Shown: positions 7,146-15,861, numbered from the stretch's first letter. The stretch: DNA of 28,860 bases from an uncultured Rhizobiaceae group bacterium (GCA_937944075.1 CALDZZ010000194.1:1-28860); one strand, 5' to 3'. Notes: a model not told the origin generated them from the letters alone. Made by a program: numbers and translations.

Positions 7146-8996
7146 ATGGCACTCGCTGACACTCCCGAAATATATACCCAGGCTGTAATTTTGTTGGGTG
7201 CCGCTGTTGTTGCTGCCCCTGTTTTCAAACGCATCGGACTGGGAACGATTCTGGGCTACCTGGCTGCAGGGGTTGTTCTTGGCCCAATATTGAAAGTCGT
7301 CAACAATGGTGAAAGTATTTTGCATTTCTCCGAATTGGGGATTGTCTTTTTGCTGTTCATCGTTGGCCTTGAAATGAAGCCTTCAAAGCTCTGGTCCATG
7401 AAACGCGACATTCTGGGGCTTGGTACAACGCAGGTCATGTTGTGCGGTATCGGGCTTTCATTTTTAGCCTGGTTTGTTACTCCCAACCCCAATGTTGCGC
7501 TCGTGGCCGGCTTTGGCCTTGCCCTGTCTTCCACTGCCTTTGTCTTGCAGACACTGGAAAACAGAAAGGAAATAAATACAGCCTACGGGCAAAAAACCTT
7601 TTCGGTTCTGCTGTTTCAGGACATGGCCATTATCCCGATGCTGATGATAGTCCCCTTGCTTTCCGCTTCTGCTGAAGTGGGCGCAGACTGGTCTGCTTTC
7701 CTGTTTGGTGTGCTTGCCATCGGGGTTGTCATTTTTGCCGGTCGCTATCTGCTGAACCCGTTACTGGGAATCATTGCAAAGACCGGAGCAACCGAGGCCA
7801 TGCTTGCAACCGCGCTTTTTGTGGTATTCGGATCTGCCATGTTAATGCAATCGGTAGGCCTTTCGATGGCGCTTGGTTCTTTTCTGGCTGGTGTGCTTCT
7901 GGCTGAATCGTCCTATCGTGTGGAGCTGGAAGCCAATATTCAGCCGTTTCGCGGCATCCTTCTGGGTTTGTTTTTCATGGCCGTTGGCCTGTCTCTTGAT
8001 GTGTCGGTTCTGCTTGAAAACTGGTTGGCGATCATTGCCTGTGTCCTGCTGGCGATGATTGTAAAGGCAGTCATTATCTACATGGCTTGCAAATTGTTTG
8101 CGTCGAGCCATCCCGTCAGCCTGCGCACAGCGGGAATTTTGTCCCAACACGGTGAATTCGGGTTTGTGCTGTTTGCTTCTGCAACAAGCATTGGCATTTT
8201 GGATTTGCGCACGTCTTCCTTCCTTGTCGCAATGGTTGTGCTATCGATGATCCTCACGCCTTTCTGTGTCTGGCTCAGTAACAAATTGCTGGAAAGCACC
8301 AGCACACATGAAGAGCCGGAAGAGGATTTTGAAGGTGCTGAATCTGAAGTGCTCATGATTGGATTTTCAAGAATGGGGCAGGTTGCAGCTCAGGCGCTTC
8401 TTGCTTCCGGTACGGGCGTCACCGTGATTGACAACAACCCCAATGTCATCAAACAGGCTGCCAAGTTCGGGTTCAGGATTTATTTCGGCAATGGTGCACG
8501 CAAGGATGTTCTGATTTCTGCCGGAATCAGGAATGCAAAGCTTGTATGTGTCACAACCCATACGCCAGAGATAACCAATCGCATTGTTGACTTGATCTCC
8601 AACGAGTTTCCAGACAAGCCGATTTATGTCAGAGCCTATGATCGTGCACATACGCTGGAATTGATGGACAAGCCGGTCAAGTTTCACACTCGAGAAACCT
8701 TTGAATCCGCGATTTTGTTGGGTGCAGAAATGCTGGGTGGTCTTGGGCGTTCAAAAGAGGATGTTAGCGACATTCTTGAAGAAGTGCGACGACTGGATGC
8801 CGAGCGTCTCAAGGTTCAATACCGTGAGGGCATCTATGCTGGAATGGACATCATGCACAAAAAACCGGCTGTTCAACCAGAGCCTCTCATTGTGCCCCAA
8901 CAAGCTGCAACCGCACTAGATGAGCGCTCAAGTGAGGTTCTTGAACAGGAAGATCGGGAACAGGAAAACAAGGCAAGCGAAAGTACAGCCGCATAA
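7146..8996 (+). CDS. Kef-type monovalent cation:proton antiporter (CPA2 family)
   Basis: 616 residues. The N-terminal part (about 1-385) is a Na+/H+ exchanger-type domain with some 12-13 membrane segments, including GFGLALSSTAFVLQTLENR (about 120-138), FSVLLFQDMAIIPML and SQHGEFGFVLFASA, all typical of KefB/KefC/YbaL proteins. A Rossmann TrkA-N (RCK) domain begins at about residue 400 with EVLMIGFSRMGQVAAQALL and continues to about 515. A charged tail of about 60 residues rich in Glu and Gln closes the protein. It should exchange K+ (or Na+) for H+ across the inner membrane under nucleotide or thiol control. AGGGAG lies nine bases upstream of the ATG. The MATE gene starts two bases after the stop, so the two are co-transcribed. 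No KefF/KefG-like ancillary gene is next to it. Confidence 0.93.
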   Translation: MALADTPEIYTQAVILLGAAVVAAPVFKRIGLGTILGYLAAGVVLGPILKVVNNGESILHFSELGIVFLLFIVGLEMKPSKLWSMKRDILGLGTTQVMLCGIGLSFLAWFVTPNPNVALVAGFGLALSSTAFVLQTLENRKEINTAYGQKTFSVLLFQDMAIIPMLMIVPLLSASAEVGADWSAFLFGVLAIGVVIFAGRYLLNPLLGIIAKTGATEAMLATALFVVFGSAMLMQSVGLSMALGSFLAGVLLAESSYRVELEANIQPFRGILLGLFFMAVGLSLDVSVLLENWLAIIACVLLAMIVKAVIIYMACKLFASSHPVSLRTAGILSQHGEFGFVLFASATSIGILDLRTSSFLVAMVVLSMILTPFCVWLSNKLLESTSTHEEPEEDFEGAESEVLMIGFSRMGQVAAQALLASGTGVTVIDNNPNVIKQAAKFGFRIYFGNGARKDVLISAGIRNAKLVCVTTHTPEITNRIVDLISNEFPDKPIYVRAYDRAHTLELMDKPVKFHTRETFESAILLGAEMLGGLGRSKEDVSDILEEVRRLDAERLKVQYREGIYAGMDIMHKKPAVQPEPLIVPQQAATALDERSSEVLEQEDREQENKASESTAA

Positions 8997-8998
8997 TC

Positions 8999-10429
8999 AT
9001 GGCTGAGATCAAACCAACCGTTTCCGATTTACCTGATGGTGAGCAAAAAGCAGTCTTCACCGAAGGCTCGACAATGCGCCATGTTGTTAACATGACGTCT
9101 ACAGGCGCAATTGGTCTCGTCTCCATATTTCTGGTTGATGTGGTTAATCTGTTTTACATTTCCCTCTTGGGCCAGCAGGAACTTGCCGCAGCAATTGGTT
9201 ATGCTTCAACCATTATGTTTTTTACGGTGTCTTTATCCATCGGCTTCACCATTGCGGCAACTGCGATTACAGCCAGGGCCATTGGAGCAGGGGATGAAGC
9301 TGCCGCAAAAAGGCGGGCGGCTTCTTCACTGATATACATGTTGATACTGTCTATTGTGGTTGTTGCGCTCATCTTTCCGGTGCTGCCTGCCTTGCTGGAT
9401 ATGCTCGGTGCAAAAGGTGAGACGAAGCAAATTTCTCTCACCTTCATGCAAATTGCCATTCCCTCCTTTCCCCTGCTTGGGCTAGGCATGTGCTTGTCAG
9501 GCCTTTTGCGGGCAAGGGGAGACGCAAAGCGTGCGATGTATGTAACGCTTTCTGTGGGTTGTGCGGCACTGGTTCTCGATCCGCTATTCATATTCTGGCT
9601 TGATTTGGGCATCAATGGTGCAGCCATTGCAATTATCTTTGTCAGGCTGTTCATGCTTTTTGTTGGTCTGTATTTTGCCATACGCGTGCATAACCTGATT
9701 GGCGCACCTAAATTCAGCTCTTTCAAAAATAATCTAAAGCCATTCATGCTAATTGGCATTCCTGCTGTTTTGACCCAGATTGCGACGCCAGTGGGTAATG
9801 CCTATGTCACTGCTTCAATCGCAGAGTTTGGAGATGATGCCGTCGCTGGTTGGGCAATTGTTGGTCGTTTGATGCCATTGGCTTTTGCAGCAGTGTTTTC
9901 GCTTTCAGGGGCGGTTGGTCCAATCCTGAGCCAAAATTATGGCGCACACAATTTTGACCGTGTCACGAAAACAATGTGGGACAGTCTCGTGTTTGGGCTT
10001 TTGTATTGTCTGGCAGTCTGGCTTTTGCTGGCACTAACTTACCCTTTCATCATAGACGTATTCAGCGCAGAGCAAGATGCAGCAAGACTGATCCGCTTCT
10101 TCTGTCTTTTTGTTGCAGGCAGTTTTATTTTCAATGGTGCGCTGTTTGTTTCCAATGCCGCCTTTAACAATTTGGGGTTTGCCGTCTATTCTACCGTTTT
10201 CAACTGGGGCAGGGCAACGCTTGGGGTTATCCCGTTTGTCTTTATAGGCAAAGCCTGGGGGCCAGAGGGTGTCTTGGCTGGCTGGGGTCTGGGCGGTATC
10301 GTTTTTGGTGTTTTATCGGTTGTCGTGTGTTTCCGAGAATTGGCAAAATTGCCTGAACGTGCGCGCAAGGAAGAAGAAAAGCGTAAAAGCCCTCCTTCCG
10401 GAAAAAGAGCCTCAACCGGCAATCACTAG
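8999..10429 (+). CDS. MATE family multidrug/metabolite efflux protein
   Basis: 476 residues with about twelve membrane segments arranged as two related six-helix halves, the MATE fold. Characteristic stretches are GLVSIFLVDVVNLFYISLLGQQELAAAIGYA in the first helices, the GxxARG-type loop GLLRARGDAKRAMYVT (about 165-180), FFLGINGAAIAI-like IFWLDLGINGAAIAIIFVRL, and in the second half GWAIVGRLMPLAFAAVFSLSGAVGPILSQNYGA. MATE proteins expel cationic drugs or metabolites using Na+ or H+ gradients. The ATG begins two bases after the stop of the Kef-type antiporter gene; the pairing suggests a shared ion economy or simply common transcription. The C-terminal 25 residues are basic and cytoplasmic. 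The substrate cannot be predicted. Confidence 0.93.
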   Translation: MAEIKPTVSDLPDGEQKAVFTEGSTMRHVVNMTSTGAIGLVSIFLVDVVNLFYISLLGQQELAAAIGYASTIMFFTVSLSIGFTIAATAITARAIGAGDEAAAKRRAASSLIYMLILSIVVVALIFPVLPALLDMLGAKGETKQISLTFMQIAIPSFPLLGLGMCLSGLLRARGDAKRAMYVTLSVGCAALVLDPLFIFWLDLGINGAAIAIIFVRLFMLFVGLYFAIRVHNLIGAPKFSSFKNNLKPFMLIGIPAVLTQIATPVGNAYVTASIAEFGDDAVAGWAIVGRLMPLAFAAVFSLSGAVGPILSQNYGAHNFDRVTKTMWDSLVFGLLYCLAVWLLLALTYPFIIDVFSAEQDAARLIRFFCLFVAGSFIFNGALFVSNAAFNNLGFAVYSTVFNWGRATLGVIPFVFIGKAWGPEGVLAGWGLGGIVFGVLSVVVCFRELAKLPERARKEEEKRKSPPSGKRASTGNH

Positions 10430-10430
10430 T

Positions 10431-10458
10431 TGTGCTTCAATCAGGTTCTTGAAGCTTT
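10431..10458. terminator. Possible hairpin between convergent MATE and DUF2093 genes
   Basis: GCTTCAA at 10434-10440 pairs with TTGAAGC at 10449-10455, a 7-bp stem with an eight-base loop, followed on the plus strand by TTT. It starts four bases after the MATE stop and overlaps the last codons of the convergent DUF2093 gene. The short T run makes it a weak intrinsic terminator candidate. Confidence 0.3.
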
Positions 10459-10644
10459 GACTGAAGCTTCCACATCGATGTAGGCCTCTTGCTTGTCGAC
10501 GCTCCAGTATTTCAGATCATCCAGCGGAATTGCCTTTCCGGTTACGGCACACGTAACGAATGTTCCTGCTGTGATTACCTGAAAATCACCATCAAGATAT
10601 TTAATCTTGGCCTCAGCAACGCTTGGGCCTTCGAAACGGTTCAT
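10441..10644 (-). CDS. DUF2093 small conserved protein
   Basis: 67 residues from MNRFEGPS. The core AKIKYLDGDFQVITAGTFVTCAVTGKAIPLDDLKYWSVDKQEAYID is the DUF2093 signature, a short soluble family found in Alphaproteobacteria. The TCAVTGKxIPL turn with its single cysteine looks like half of a treble-clef or zinc-ribbon knuckle, so metal binding through a dimer is conceivable but not shown. The ATG at 10642-10644 has AGGTG five bases upstream; a TTG eight codons earlier is possible but lacks that support. The gene lies 121 bases downstream of mutL on the same strand and may be expressed with it. No function is known. Confidence 0.85.
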   Translation of the reverse strand: MNRFEGPSVAEAKIKYLDGDFQVITAGTFVTCAVTGKAIPLDDLKYWSVDKQEAYIDVEASVKASRT

Positions 10645-10765
10645 ATTTTCACCTGTGTATTCCCTCAAGGGCTAAAGTGGCGCTCTCTAGTGCTTGTGTC
10701 AAGCATGGCTGACAGCTTTCATGTTTCTGATTAAAAGAAAGTGCAAAAAAGGGAAGATTTTCAGT

Positions 10766-12664
10766 TTATCGACCGAACAGACGTTCAATGTCTTTCAATT
10801 CAAGTTCTATAAATGTTGGGCGTCCGTGATTGCACTGACCAGAGTTTGGGGTTTCTTCCATCTGTCTTAGCAATGCATTCATTTCATCCGGTTTTAAAAT
10901 ACGCCCGGATCGCACTGACCCGTGACAGGCCATTGTTGCGGCGACATGATGGAGCCTTGCTTCCAGTTCTTCTGAAGTACCCCACTCGGCAATTTCATCT
11001 GCCAGATCGCGCATGAGTTGCTGGGTGTTGGTCTCTCCCAAAAGGGCAGGGGTTGCACGAACCGCAACAGCGCCAGCGCCAAAGGCCTCAATTTCAAGAC
11101 CGAGTTTTTCAAAACTGTCTGCAAATTTGATTAGCCGGTTTACGTCCTCTTCAGGCAGGTCAATGATTTCAGGCACAAGCAAAAGTTGAGAGGCAATGCC
11201 CTGTGCCATGCCTTTTTTGAGGCTTTCATATACAATGCGTTCATGGGCTGCGTGCTGGTCGACAATCACCAGCCCTTTTTGGGTTTGTGAAACAATGTAG
11301 TTTTTGTGCAATTGTGCGCGTGCCGTACCAAGGGGGTGACTGGTTTGAACGGCATTGCTCGGACTTTCTTCAATTTGAGCCACATAACCACTTGGTATTT
11401 TCGTAATATCAAACCCTGCCTGCTCTTCTGCAAGATTGCCGTGTGGTGGCGGGTTTTGAACCAGGAGTTGATCAGGAGCGCGCGCTTGTGCCGTTTGGCT
11501 GAAATCAGGCCCCATGTTTTCCTGATAGCCTGACAAGCCCGAGTGCGAAGGGGTTGGTTCGTTATGAATTGAAGTCCCTTGTCTGAAAGCCTCCAGCATA
11601 TCGCTTGCTCCAGCCCGACTGGTCAATGGCCCACCTTCACCCTCAAGCGCACTGATTGCCTGTTTGAGTGACCCGACTAGAAGACCGCGAACAAGCCCTG
11701 CGTCCCTAAATCGAACATCAGCCTTGGCTGGATGCACATTCACATCCACCATGTGGGGATCAAGATCAACAAAGAGCGCCAGAACCGGATGTTTGCCCTT
11801 TGGCAATACATCCATATACGCACCACGAACAGCGCCTAGCAAAGCCTTGTCCCTGACGGGTCTGCCGTTGATAAAGAAATATTGTGCCAAGGCATTACCG
11901 CGATGATAGGTCGGGACGCTTGCAAAGCCCTCAAGCGAAATTCCTTCGCGACCTGCATCAATCTTCATGGCGTTCTCTGTGAACTCCTTGCCCAATACTT
12001 GCGCCATACGCTCGAATTGCGAGGTGGCAGGATAATCTATCGTTGAGCGGTCATCTCCGGACAATGAAAACCTTATGTGTGGAAAGGCAAGCGCCATGCG
12101 CTTGAAAACATCGGTAATTGCATTGGTCTCTGCCCTGTCTGATTTAAGGAATTTCAGACGTGCCGGCGTGGCATAAAAGAGGTCAGAAACCTCAACCACA
12201 GTTCCCCCGCTCAGAGCAGCGGGAGCGGGGCCTGAAACCTTGCCTCCTACGACTGTAATTTTCCAGGCGCTATCAGACAGCTTCGTGCGCGAAGTAATGG
12301 ACAATCTCGACACGGATCCCACGGATGGCAGGGCCTCGCCGCGAAACCCAAGACTGCGAATATCCATGAGGTCATCACCAAGCTTGGAAGTACAGTGACG
12401 TTCAACGGCCAATGTCAGGTTATCTGGGTTCATGCCATGCCCGTTATCACTGACCTTGATCAGGGTTTTTCCGCCAGATGCGGTCACCACATCAATACGG
12501 GTACTGCCTGCATCAATCGCATTCTCGACCAGTTCTTTCACGACGCTTGCCGGGCGTTCAATCACCTCACCAGCTGCAATCCGGTTCACAACGGTCTCAG
12601 CCAGCCGAATGACGGACGGCATGGTGGTATCGTTCTGTGCGGTTTGGGAGCCATGGTTGTTCAT
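10766..12664 (-). CDS. mutL: DNA mismatch repair protein MutL
   Basis: 632 residues. The N-terminal GHKL ATPase contains VVKELVENAIDAG (41-53; E44 catalytic, N48 Mg2+), DNGHGM (73-78) and GFRGEAL (106-112), and DVNVHPAKADVRF closes the N-terminal region. After a Pro/Gln-rich linker (about 345-430) the C-terminal dimerisation domain carries the endonuclease signature DQHAAHERIVYE beginning at D469, plus ACHGSVRSG, GQCNHGRPTF and the terminal FGR. This is therefore the nicking type of MutL used in organisms without MutH. ATG at 12664 is given, but MPSVIRLAE at 12622 aligns with the start of other MutL proteins; neither has a clear ribosome binding site. It lies 39 bases downstream of the anti-sigma gene on the same strand. 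Confidence 0.96.
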   Translation of the reverse strand: MNNHGSQTAQNDTTMPSVIRLAETVVNRIAAGEVIERPASVVKELVENAIDAGSTRIDVVTASGGKTLIKVSDNGHGMNPDNLTLAVERHCTSKLGDDLMDIRSLGFRGEALPSVGSVSRLSITSRTKLSDSAWKITVVGGKVSGPAPAALSGGTVVEVSDLFYATPARLKFLKSDRAETNAITDVFKRMALAFPHIRFSLSGDDRSTIDYPATSQFERMAQVLGKEFTENAMKIDAGREGISLEGFASVPTYHRGNALAQYFFINGRPVRDKALLGAVRGAYMDVLPKGKHPVLALFVDLDPHMVDVNVHPAKADVRFRDAGLVRGLLVGSLKQAISALEGEGGPLTSRAGASDMLEAFRQGTSIHNEPTPSHSGLSGYQENMGPDFSQTAQARAPDQLLVQNPPPHGNLAEEQAGFDITKIPSGYVAQIEESPSNAVQTSHPLGTARAQLHKNYIVSQTQKGLVIVDQHAAHERIVYESLKKGMAQGIASQLLLVPEIIDLPEEDVNRLIKFADSFEKLGLEIEAFGAGAVAVRATPALLGETNTQQLMRDLADEIAEWGTSEELEARLHHVAATMACHGSVRSGRILKPDEMNALLRQMEETPNSGQCNHGRPTFIELELKDIERLFGR

Positions 12665-12703
12665 GGCGGGAGTATTGACGATTCTGGTTGAGAGTTAAAG
12701 CGT

Positions 12704-13450
12704 TTAGATCAGGGCTGCAAAATGTTTTGCAGCTTCTTCAATCATGACCTGATCCTTGCCGCCGATGATCAAAAACTCATAGCCGTCCCTGGCCCATGAA
12801 GCCGAAGCCATGCCTTCCATGGTGGTGTCCGAAATGGCTTCCTGTTCATTGCTGCCGGAGCGGATGATGCACAATGCAATCGGCGTTCCCATTTTTGAAA
12901 GGAAAGTCAATTGGGCAAGCGGCTTGCCTTCAAATCCCAAAATCTGAGAGCGCTTGTATTCCAGACCGGCAAATTGTTTGAGGTTTTCCAGTTGAAATTG
13001 CTTGCCGATCGCATCGCCAACGGTTTCCAGTTCTGCAATTGCCACCTCGGTGGAGCTTTCTACGGAAGAAAGGGTGCTGGTGATATAAAGGTAGTGGTAA
13101 GCCGCAACATACTCACGCCAGCTGTCGACCTGCCTGTCAGGAATGCTGTAACCGACGATGCCGCTGAAAATGATCAAAGAAGCAGCACATGCTGCAATCA
13201 TGGAATTTCTAAACCAGCCGGAATTCTCATTCGCAGGTGCTTGTGTTTCAAATGCCGGTGCTTCAGGTGTGTTTTCAAGAAGCATATCCATGGATTTGGC
13301 AATATCATTCTTGTTGATATCGAGGCTTTGCAGGCGGCGTTGTAACTCCTCGTCGGTCTCAAGCGCTTTTTCAATTTCACGGAAAGGGGTATGCGCCTTT
13401 TCACCGTCGAGAAAGGCGGTTAATTCCTCGTCTGAAAATCTGTTACCCAT
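12704..13450 (-). CDS. Transmembrane anti-sigma factor
   Basis: 248 residues. The cytoplasmic N-terminus begins FSDEELTAFLDGE (5-17), the common opening of anti-sigma factors, followed by a helical segment (25-60), one membrane helix (82-103, MIAACAASLIIFSGIVGYSI) and a periplasmic domain of about 145 residues with no recognised fold. The HxxxCxxC zinc motif of ZAS-type anti-sigmas is absent, so binding relies on the helical domain. The periplasmic part contains YVAAYHYLYITSTLSS and a C-terminal region similar to other alphaproteobacterial anti-sigma proteins. The gene starts one base after the stop of the sigma factor gene (TAA-A-ATG), strongly implying a coupled sigma/anti-sigma pair. The signal that releases the sigma factor is unknown. 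Confidence 0.85.
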   Translation of the reverse strand: MGNRFSDEELTAFLDGEKAHTPFREIEKALETDEELQRRLQSLDINKNDIAKSMDMLLENTPEAPAFETQAPANENSGWFRNSMIAACAASLIIFSGIVGYSIPDRQVDSWREYVAAYHYLYITSTLSSVESSTEVAIAELETVGDAIGKQFQLENLKQFAGLEYKRSQILGFEGKPLAQLTFLSKMGTPIALCIIRSGSNEQEAISDTTMEGMASASWARDGYEFLIIGGKDQVMIEEAAKHFAALI

Positions 13451-13451
13451 T

Positions 13452-13979
13452 TTACTTCCCCACCTTGTGGTTCATGTCTTCAATGTAGGCTGCAAGTTTC
13501 TGCCTGGATGTTGCTAACCGGCTCATGATGGTGCCGATAGGAATTTCCAGAATTTCAGAAGCTTCCTTGTAGCTAAACCCTTCGACATAGACGAGCATGA
13601 CAGTAGCCCTTTGAGCTTCTGGTAACTCCATCACTTTCATTAACACTTCACGAGCAAATAAATTCGTTTCCTGGTCAGAATTTTTTGTATCGGGTAATTC
13701 AACTTCATCAATTGTAACCAGTCCGCCGCCGCGACGCACCGCTTCAGAGCGCATTTCATTGATCCACAATCGTTGCGCAATGCGAAACATCCAGCGATCC
13801 TGGTGCGTACCAAGTTCAAACAATTCGGCCTTTTCAAGTGCCTTCAGACAGGTCGCCTGCGCCAGATCATTTGCACGATCCGGGTTGCTGGAAAGAGACA
13901 GGCAGTAACGCCACAATCTTGGATAGATCTGGTTTATACCCGCAGATATTTCATCTCTTTTGTTTTTCTTCCTAAACAT
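13452..13979 (-). CDS. ECF-family RNA polymerase sigma factor
   Basis: 175 residues, typical of sigma70 group 4. Region 2 covers about 14-80 (YPRLWRYCLSLSSNPDRANDLAQATCLKALEK, then DRWMFRIAQRLWINEMR), and region 4 about 110-165 with the helix-turn-helix GFSYKEASEILEIPIGTIMSRLATSRQKLAAY. Region 2 contains the DLAQATCLKALEK core-binding helix. Between them is a short linker. The downstream gene, one base away, is its membrane anti-sigma factor, so this is a cell-surface or stress signalling unit. Targets are not evident; the divergent VOC-fold gene and the neighbouring oxidoreductase are possible but unproven. ATG is preceded by GGGTG about seven bases upstream. It does not look like EcfG, as no NepR or PhyR gene is adjacent. 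Confidence 0.93.
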   Translation of the reverse strand: MFRKKNKRDEISAGINQIYPRLWRYCLSLSSNPDRANDLAQATCLKALEKAELFELGTHQDRWMFRIAQRLWINEMRSEAVRRGGGLVTIDEVELPDTKNSDQETNLFAREVLMKVMELPEAQRATVMLVYVEGFSYKEASEILEIPIGTIMSRLATSRQKLAAYIEDMNHKVGK

Positions 13980-14079
13980 AGCACACCCAGCATAGCGTAA
14001 TTGGTCCCGATGTAAATTGGCATAACATCCATGGACCCGGCAAGAATTTTAAACCATATCCGACAATCATGCAGAGCTT

Positions 14080-14110
14080 TTGATGACAGCCGGATTTTTA
14101 GCTATATACT
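14080..14110 (+). promoter_or_regulatory. Candidate sigma70 promoter for the VOC-fold gene
   Basis: TTGATG (14080-14085) and TATATA (14103-14108) are separated by 17 bases; TATACT (14105-14110) is an alternative -10 at a spacing of 19. It lies about 60 bases upstream of the likely ATG at 14173 in an AT-rich stretch. Position and spacing fit a vegetative promoter; there is no experimental support. Confidence 0.4.
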
Positions 14111-14172
14111 ATGTAAAATACTTCCTGAAATTACTATTTGTTGAATACAGTTTATCAAGAAAGAAAACAGAT

Positions 14173-14586
14173 ATGAAATCGCTTTTTCATTTGGCTTATC
14201 ACGTGAATGATTTGCAAAAGTCGCGTTCTTTTTATGGGGATTTGCTTGGATGTCAGGAAGGCAGAAGCACAGACACATGGGTGGACTTTGATTTTTTCGG
14301 ACATCAGATTTCCCTGCATTTGGGCAAGCCATTTGAAACGGCAAACACAGGCAAGGTTGGTGATCAGATGGTGCCAATGCCACATTTGGGCATAATCCTG
14401 CCTCAAGATGACTGGCAAACACTTGCTGACAGGCTGGTCGCCTCGGGTATGGAATTTATTCTGCCGCCCCAAACCCGCTTTGAAGGTGAGCCGGGTGAGC
14501 AATCCACCATGTTTTTCACAGATCCCTCAGGCAATCCGATAGAGGTTAAAGGCTTCAGGGATTTTGATAGCGTTTATCAGGCTTAA
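14173..14586 (+). CDS. VOC (glyoxalase/dioxygenase fold) family protein
   Basis: 137 residues with the paired beta-alpha-beta-beta-beta units of the vicinal oxygen chelate fold. Unit 1 begins LFHLAYHVNDLQKSRSFYGDLLGC (4-27) and contains GHQISLHLGKPF; unit 2 contains PHLGIILPQDDWQTLADRLVASG and ends TMFFTDPSGNPIEVKGF. Histidines near residues 9, 44 and 49 and the glutamate in NPIEVKGF are in usual metal-ligand positions. The family includes lyases, isomerases and dioxygenases, and this member cannot be assigned a substrate. The ATG at 14173 starts the conserved fold; an upstream TTG would add a hydrophobic stretch of 31 residues that overlaps the putative promoter and was not chosen. The ribosome binding site is weak. 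It is divergent from the sigma factor and convergent with the FAD oxidoreductase. Confidence 0.82.
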   Translation: MKSLFHLAYHVNDLQKSRSFYGDLLGCQEGRSTDTWVDFDFFGHQISLHLGKPFETANTGKVGDQMVPMPHLGIILPQDDWQTLADRLVASGMEFILPPQTRFEGEPGEQSTMFFTDPSGNPIEVKGFRDFDSVYQA

Positions 14587-14602
14587 GGCCAGACGTCAGG
14601 CC
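14587..14602. terminator. Near-palindrome between convergent genes
   Basis: GGCCAGACGTCAGGCC matches its own reverse complement at 14 of 16 bases. It begins directly after the VOC gene stop and covers the last codons of the convergent FAD oxidoreductase. It could form a small hairpin ending both transcripts, but no T run follows closely, so this is a weak call. Confidence 0.25.
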
Positions 14603-15792
14603 GCTCTTCCCTTTTCAGGATTACCCAGTATCGGCATGTTGGCAATCTTGCTTTTGCCAAGATGGTAAAAGAAGCGCATCCACCTGCGAGCGCCCCATAC
14701 AATGCTTTTGTCCAGGGTTATGGAGCGCAGAAAATAGGCTTCATTCAGGCTGACTTCATCACTTTGGATTTTTTCCAGATCCTGATAAAACGTCTCTATT
14801 TCCGATTGCCCAAATTTGCCGCTCCCGAGCCATTCAGGGATATACCGATTGCACAGGATATCGACATCATTCATGGCTTTTGTTGTCCCGGTACCTGCAC
14901 CAGGGCAGGAAGTGGCATAGGCATCTCCTACAAAAACAATGCCTTCACATTGTGATGGATGATTTTGATAAAGATCAACAGGTCGAATGTGCACACGCGA
15001 AACAGGTTTGAATCTTCCAACCATTCCCTCAAGGCTCGGCATCAGTTTAGCAAGGCATTGCACGGGGTCTTGTATCAATTCCTGCAAAACCGGATCGTTT
15101 TTTTGCCAATACCCAAACATGTTAACCCGAAACACATCCGCGCTTTTGAAAATGGTAAAATATGCCATCTTGTCTGAAGCCTTCTCAGGCCAGTAGGTGA
15201 AGGAATCAAACTCAAACTGTCCTTCGGTTTCAGGCTCTACATCAAACCCGATTGCCATCTCATGGTTTTTGCTCAGCATGGTTTGTGTAACACCCAGCTG
15301 TTTGCGAATGCCGGGGTTAAGTCCGTTTGAAAGTATTACAAGTCTGGCAGAGACTTCCCTGCCATCTGCCAATACAAGTTTTTGAAAACCCTCGTACTGC
15401 TCTACAGATTTTACCTTGCCAAGAATCATGTCCCTTGGCTTGTCGAGATAATCACGAACTGCATTGATCACACGTTCATATGAAAAACCGTAATGAGGAT
15501 AAACCATTTTATTGACGAGCTTGCCATTACGGGCAATCCAGATGTTTTCAATAGGGGTCGTTGCCTTGTAAATTTTTTCTGAAATGCCAAGACGTTCAAC
15601 AATTGCCATTTGCTTGTGGTCAAACTTCTCGCACCTGAAGTCTACCGGCATGTTTTCATTTGGGTCAATCAGCACACTCTTGATGTTGGTATTTTTCAAG
15701 ATTGCCGCAGCACAAGAACCTGCAATGCCACCGCCAACGATGGCAACATCGTAGTCAGCTGAAACGTTCTGTTTTTTTAAATCAGTTCCCAT
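14596..15792 (-). CDS. FAD-dependent oxidoreductase (monooxygenase-like)
   Basis: 398 residues. The N-terminal dinucleotide-binding motif YDVAIVGGGIAGSCAAAIL (14-32) binds the FAD ADP moiety; the second FAD motif, VFVGDAYATSCPGAGTGTTKAMNDV (about 285-309), is the GD...P region of group A flavin monooxygenases, and GREVSARLVILSNGLNPGIRKQLG supplies the middle strand. The C-terminal 90 residues are helical and charged, with a WGARRWMRFFYHLGKSK element. Such proteins include halogenases, hydroxylases and geranylgeranyl-reductase-like enzymes; no substrate is apparent here, and the tryptophan-halogenase WxWxIP motif is absent. The gene is monocistronic and faces the VOC gene tail to tail. A perfect 18-base dyad lies about 70 bases upstream of its start, suggesting dedicated regulation. 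Confidence 0.85.
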   Translation of the reverse strand: MGTDLKKQNVSADYDVAIVGGGIAGSCAAAILKNTNIKSVLIDPNENMPVDFRCEKFDHKQMAIVERLGISEKIYKATTPIENIWIARNGKLVNKMVYPHYGFSYERVINAVRDYLDKPRDMILGKVKSVEQYEGFQKLVLADGREVSARLVILSNGLNPGIRKQLGVTQTMLSKNHEMAIGFDVEPETEGQFEFDSFTYWPEKASDKMAYFTIFKSADVFRVNMFGYWQKNDPVLQELIQDPVQCLAKLMPSLEGMVGRFKPVSRVHIRPVDLYQNHPSQCEGIVFVGDAYATSCPGAGTGTTKAMNDVDILCNRYIPEWLGSGKFGQSEIETFYQDLEKIQSDEVSLNEAYFLRSITLDKSIVWGARRWMRFFYHLGKSKIANMPILGNPEKGRAA

Positions 15793-15861
15793 GGAAGTAA
15801 CCCGTCTTGTGTTTTAGATAAAACAGTATGCCAAAGACAGGTTAAGATCGGAAAATCCAGA

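Noticed and set aside
13980..14079. Autoregulated ECF or EcfG promoter in front of the sigma factor
   Set aside because: No GGAAC-type -35 with a suitable -10 at 16-17 bases was seen on the minus strand; GGGACC and similar partial matches were too weak to call.
14080..14172. N-terminal hydrophobic extension of the VOC protein from a TTG codon
   Set aside because: It overlaps the promoter candidate, has no ribosome binding site, and the conserved fold starts at the ATG at 14173.
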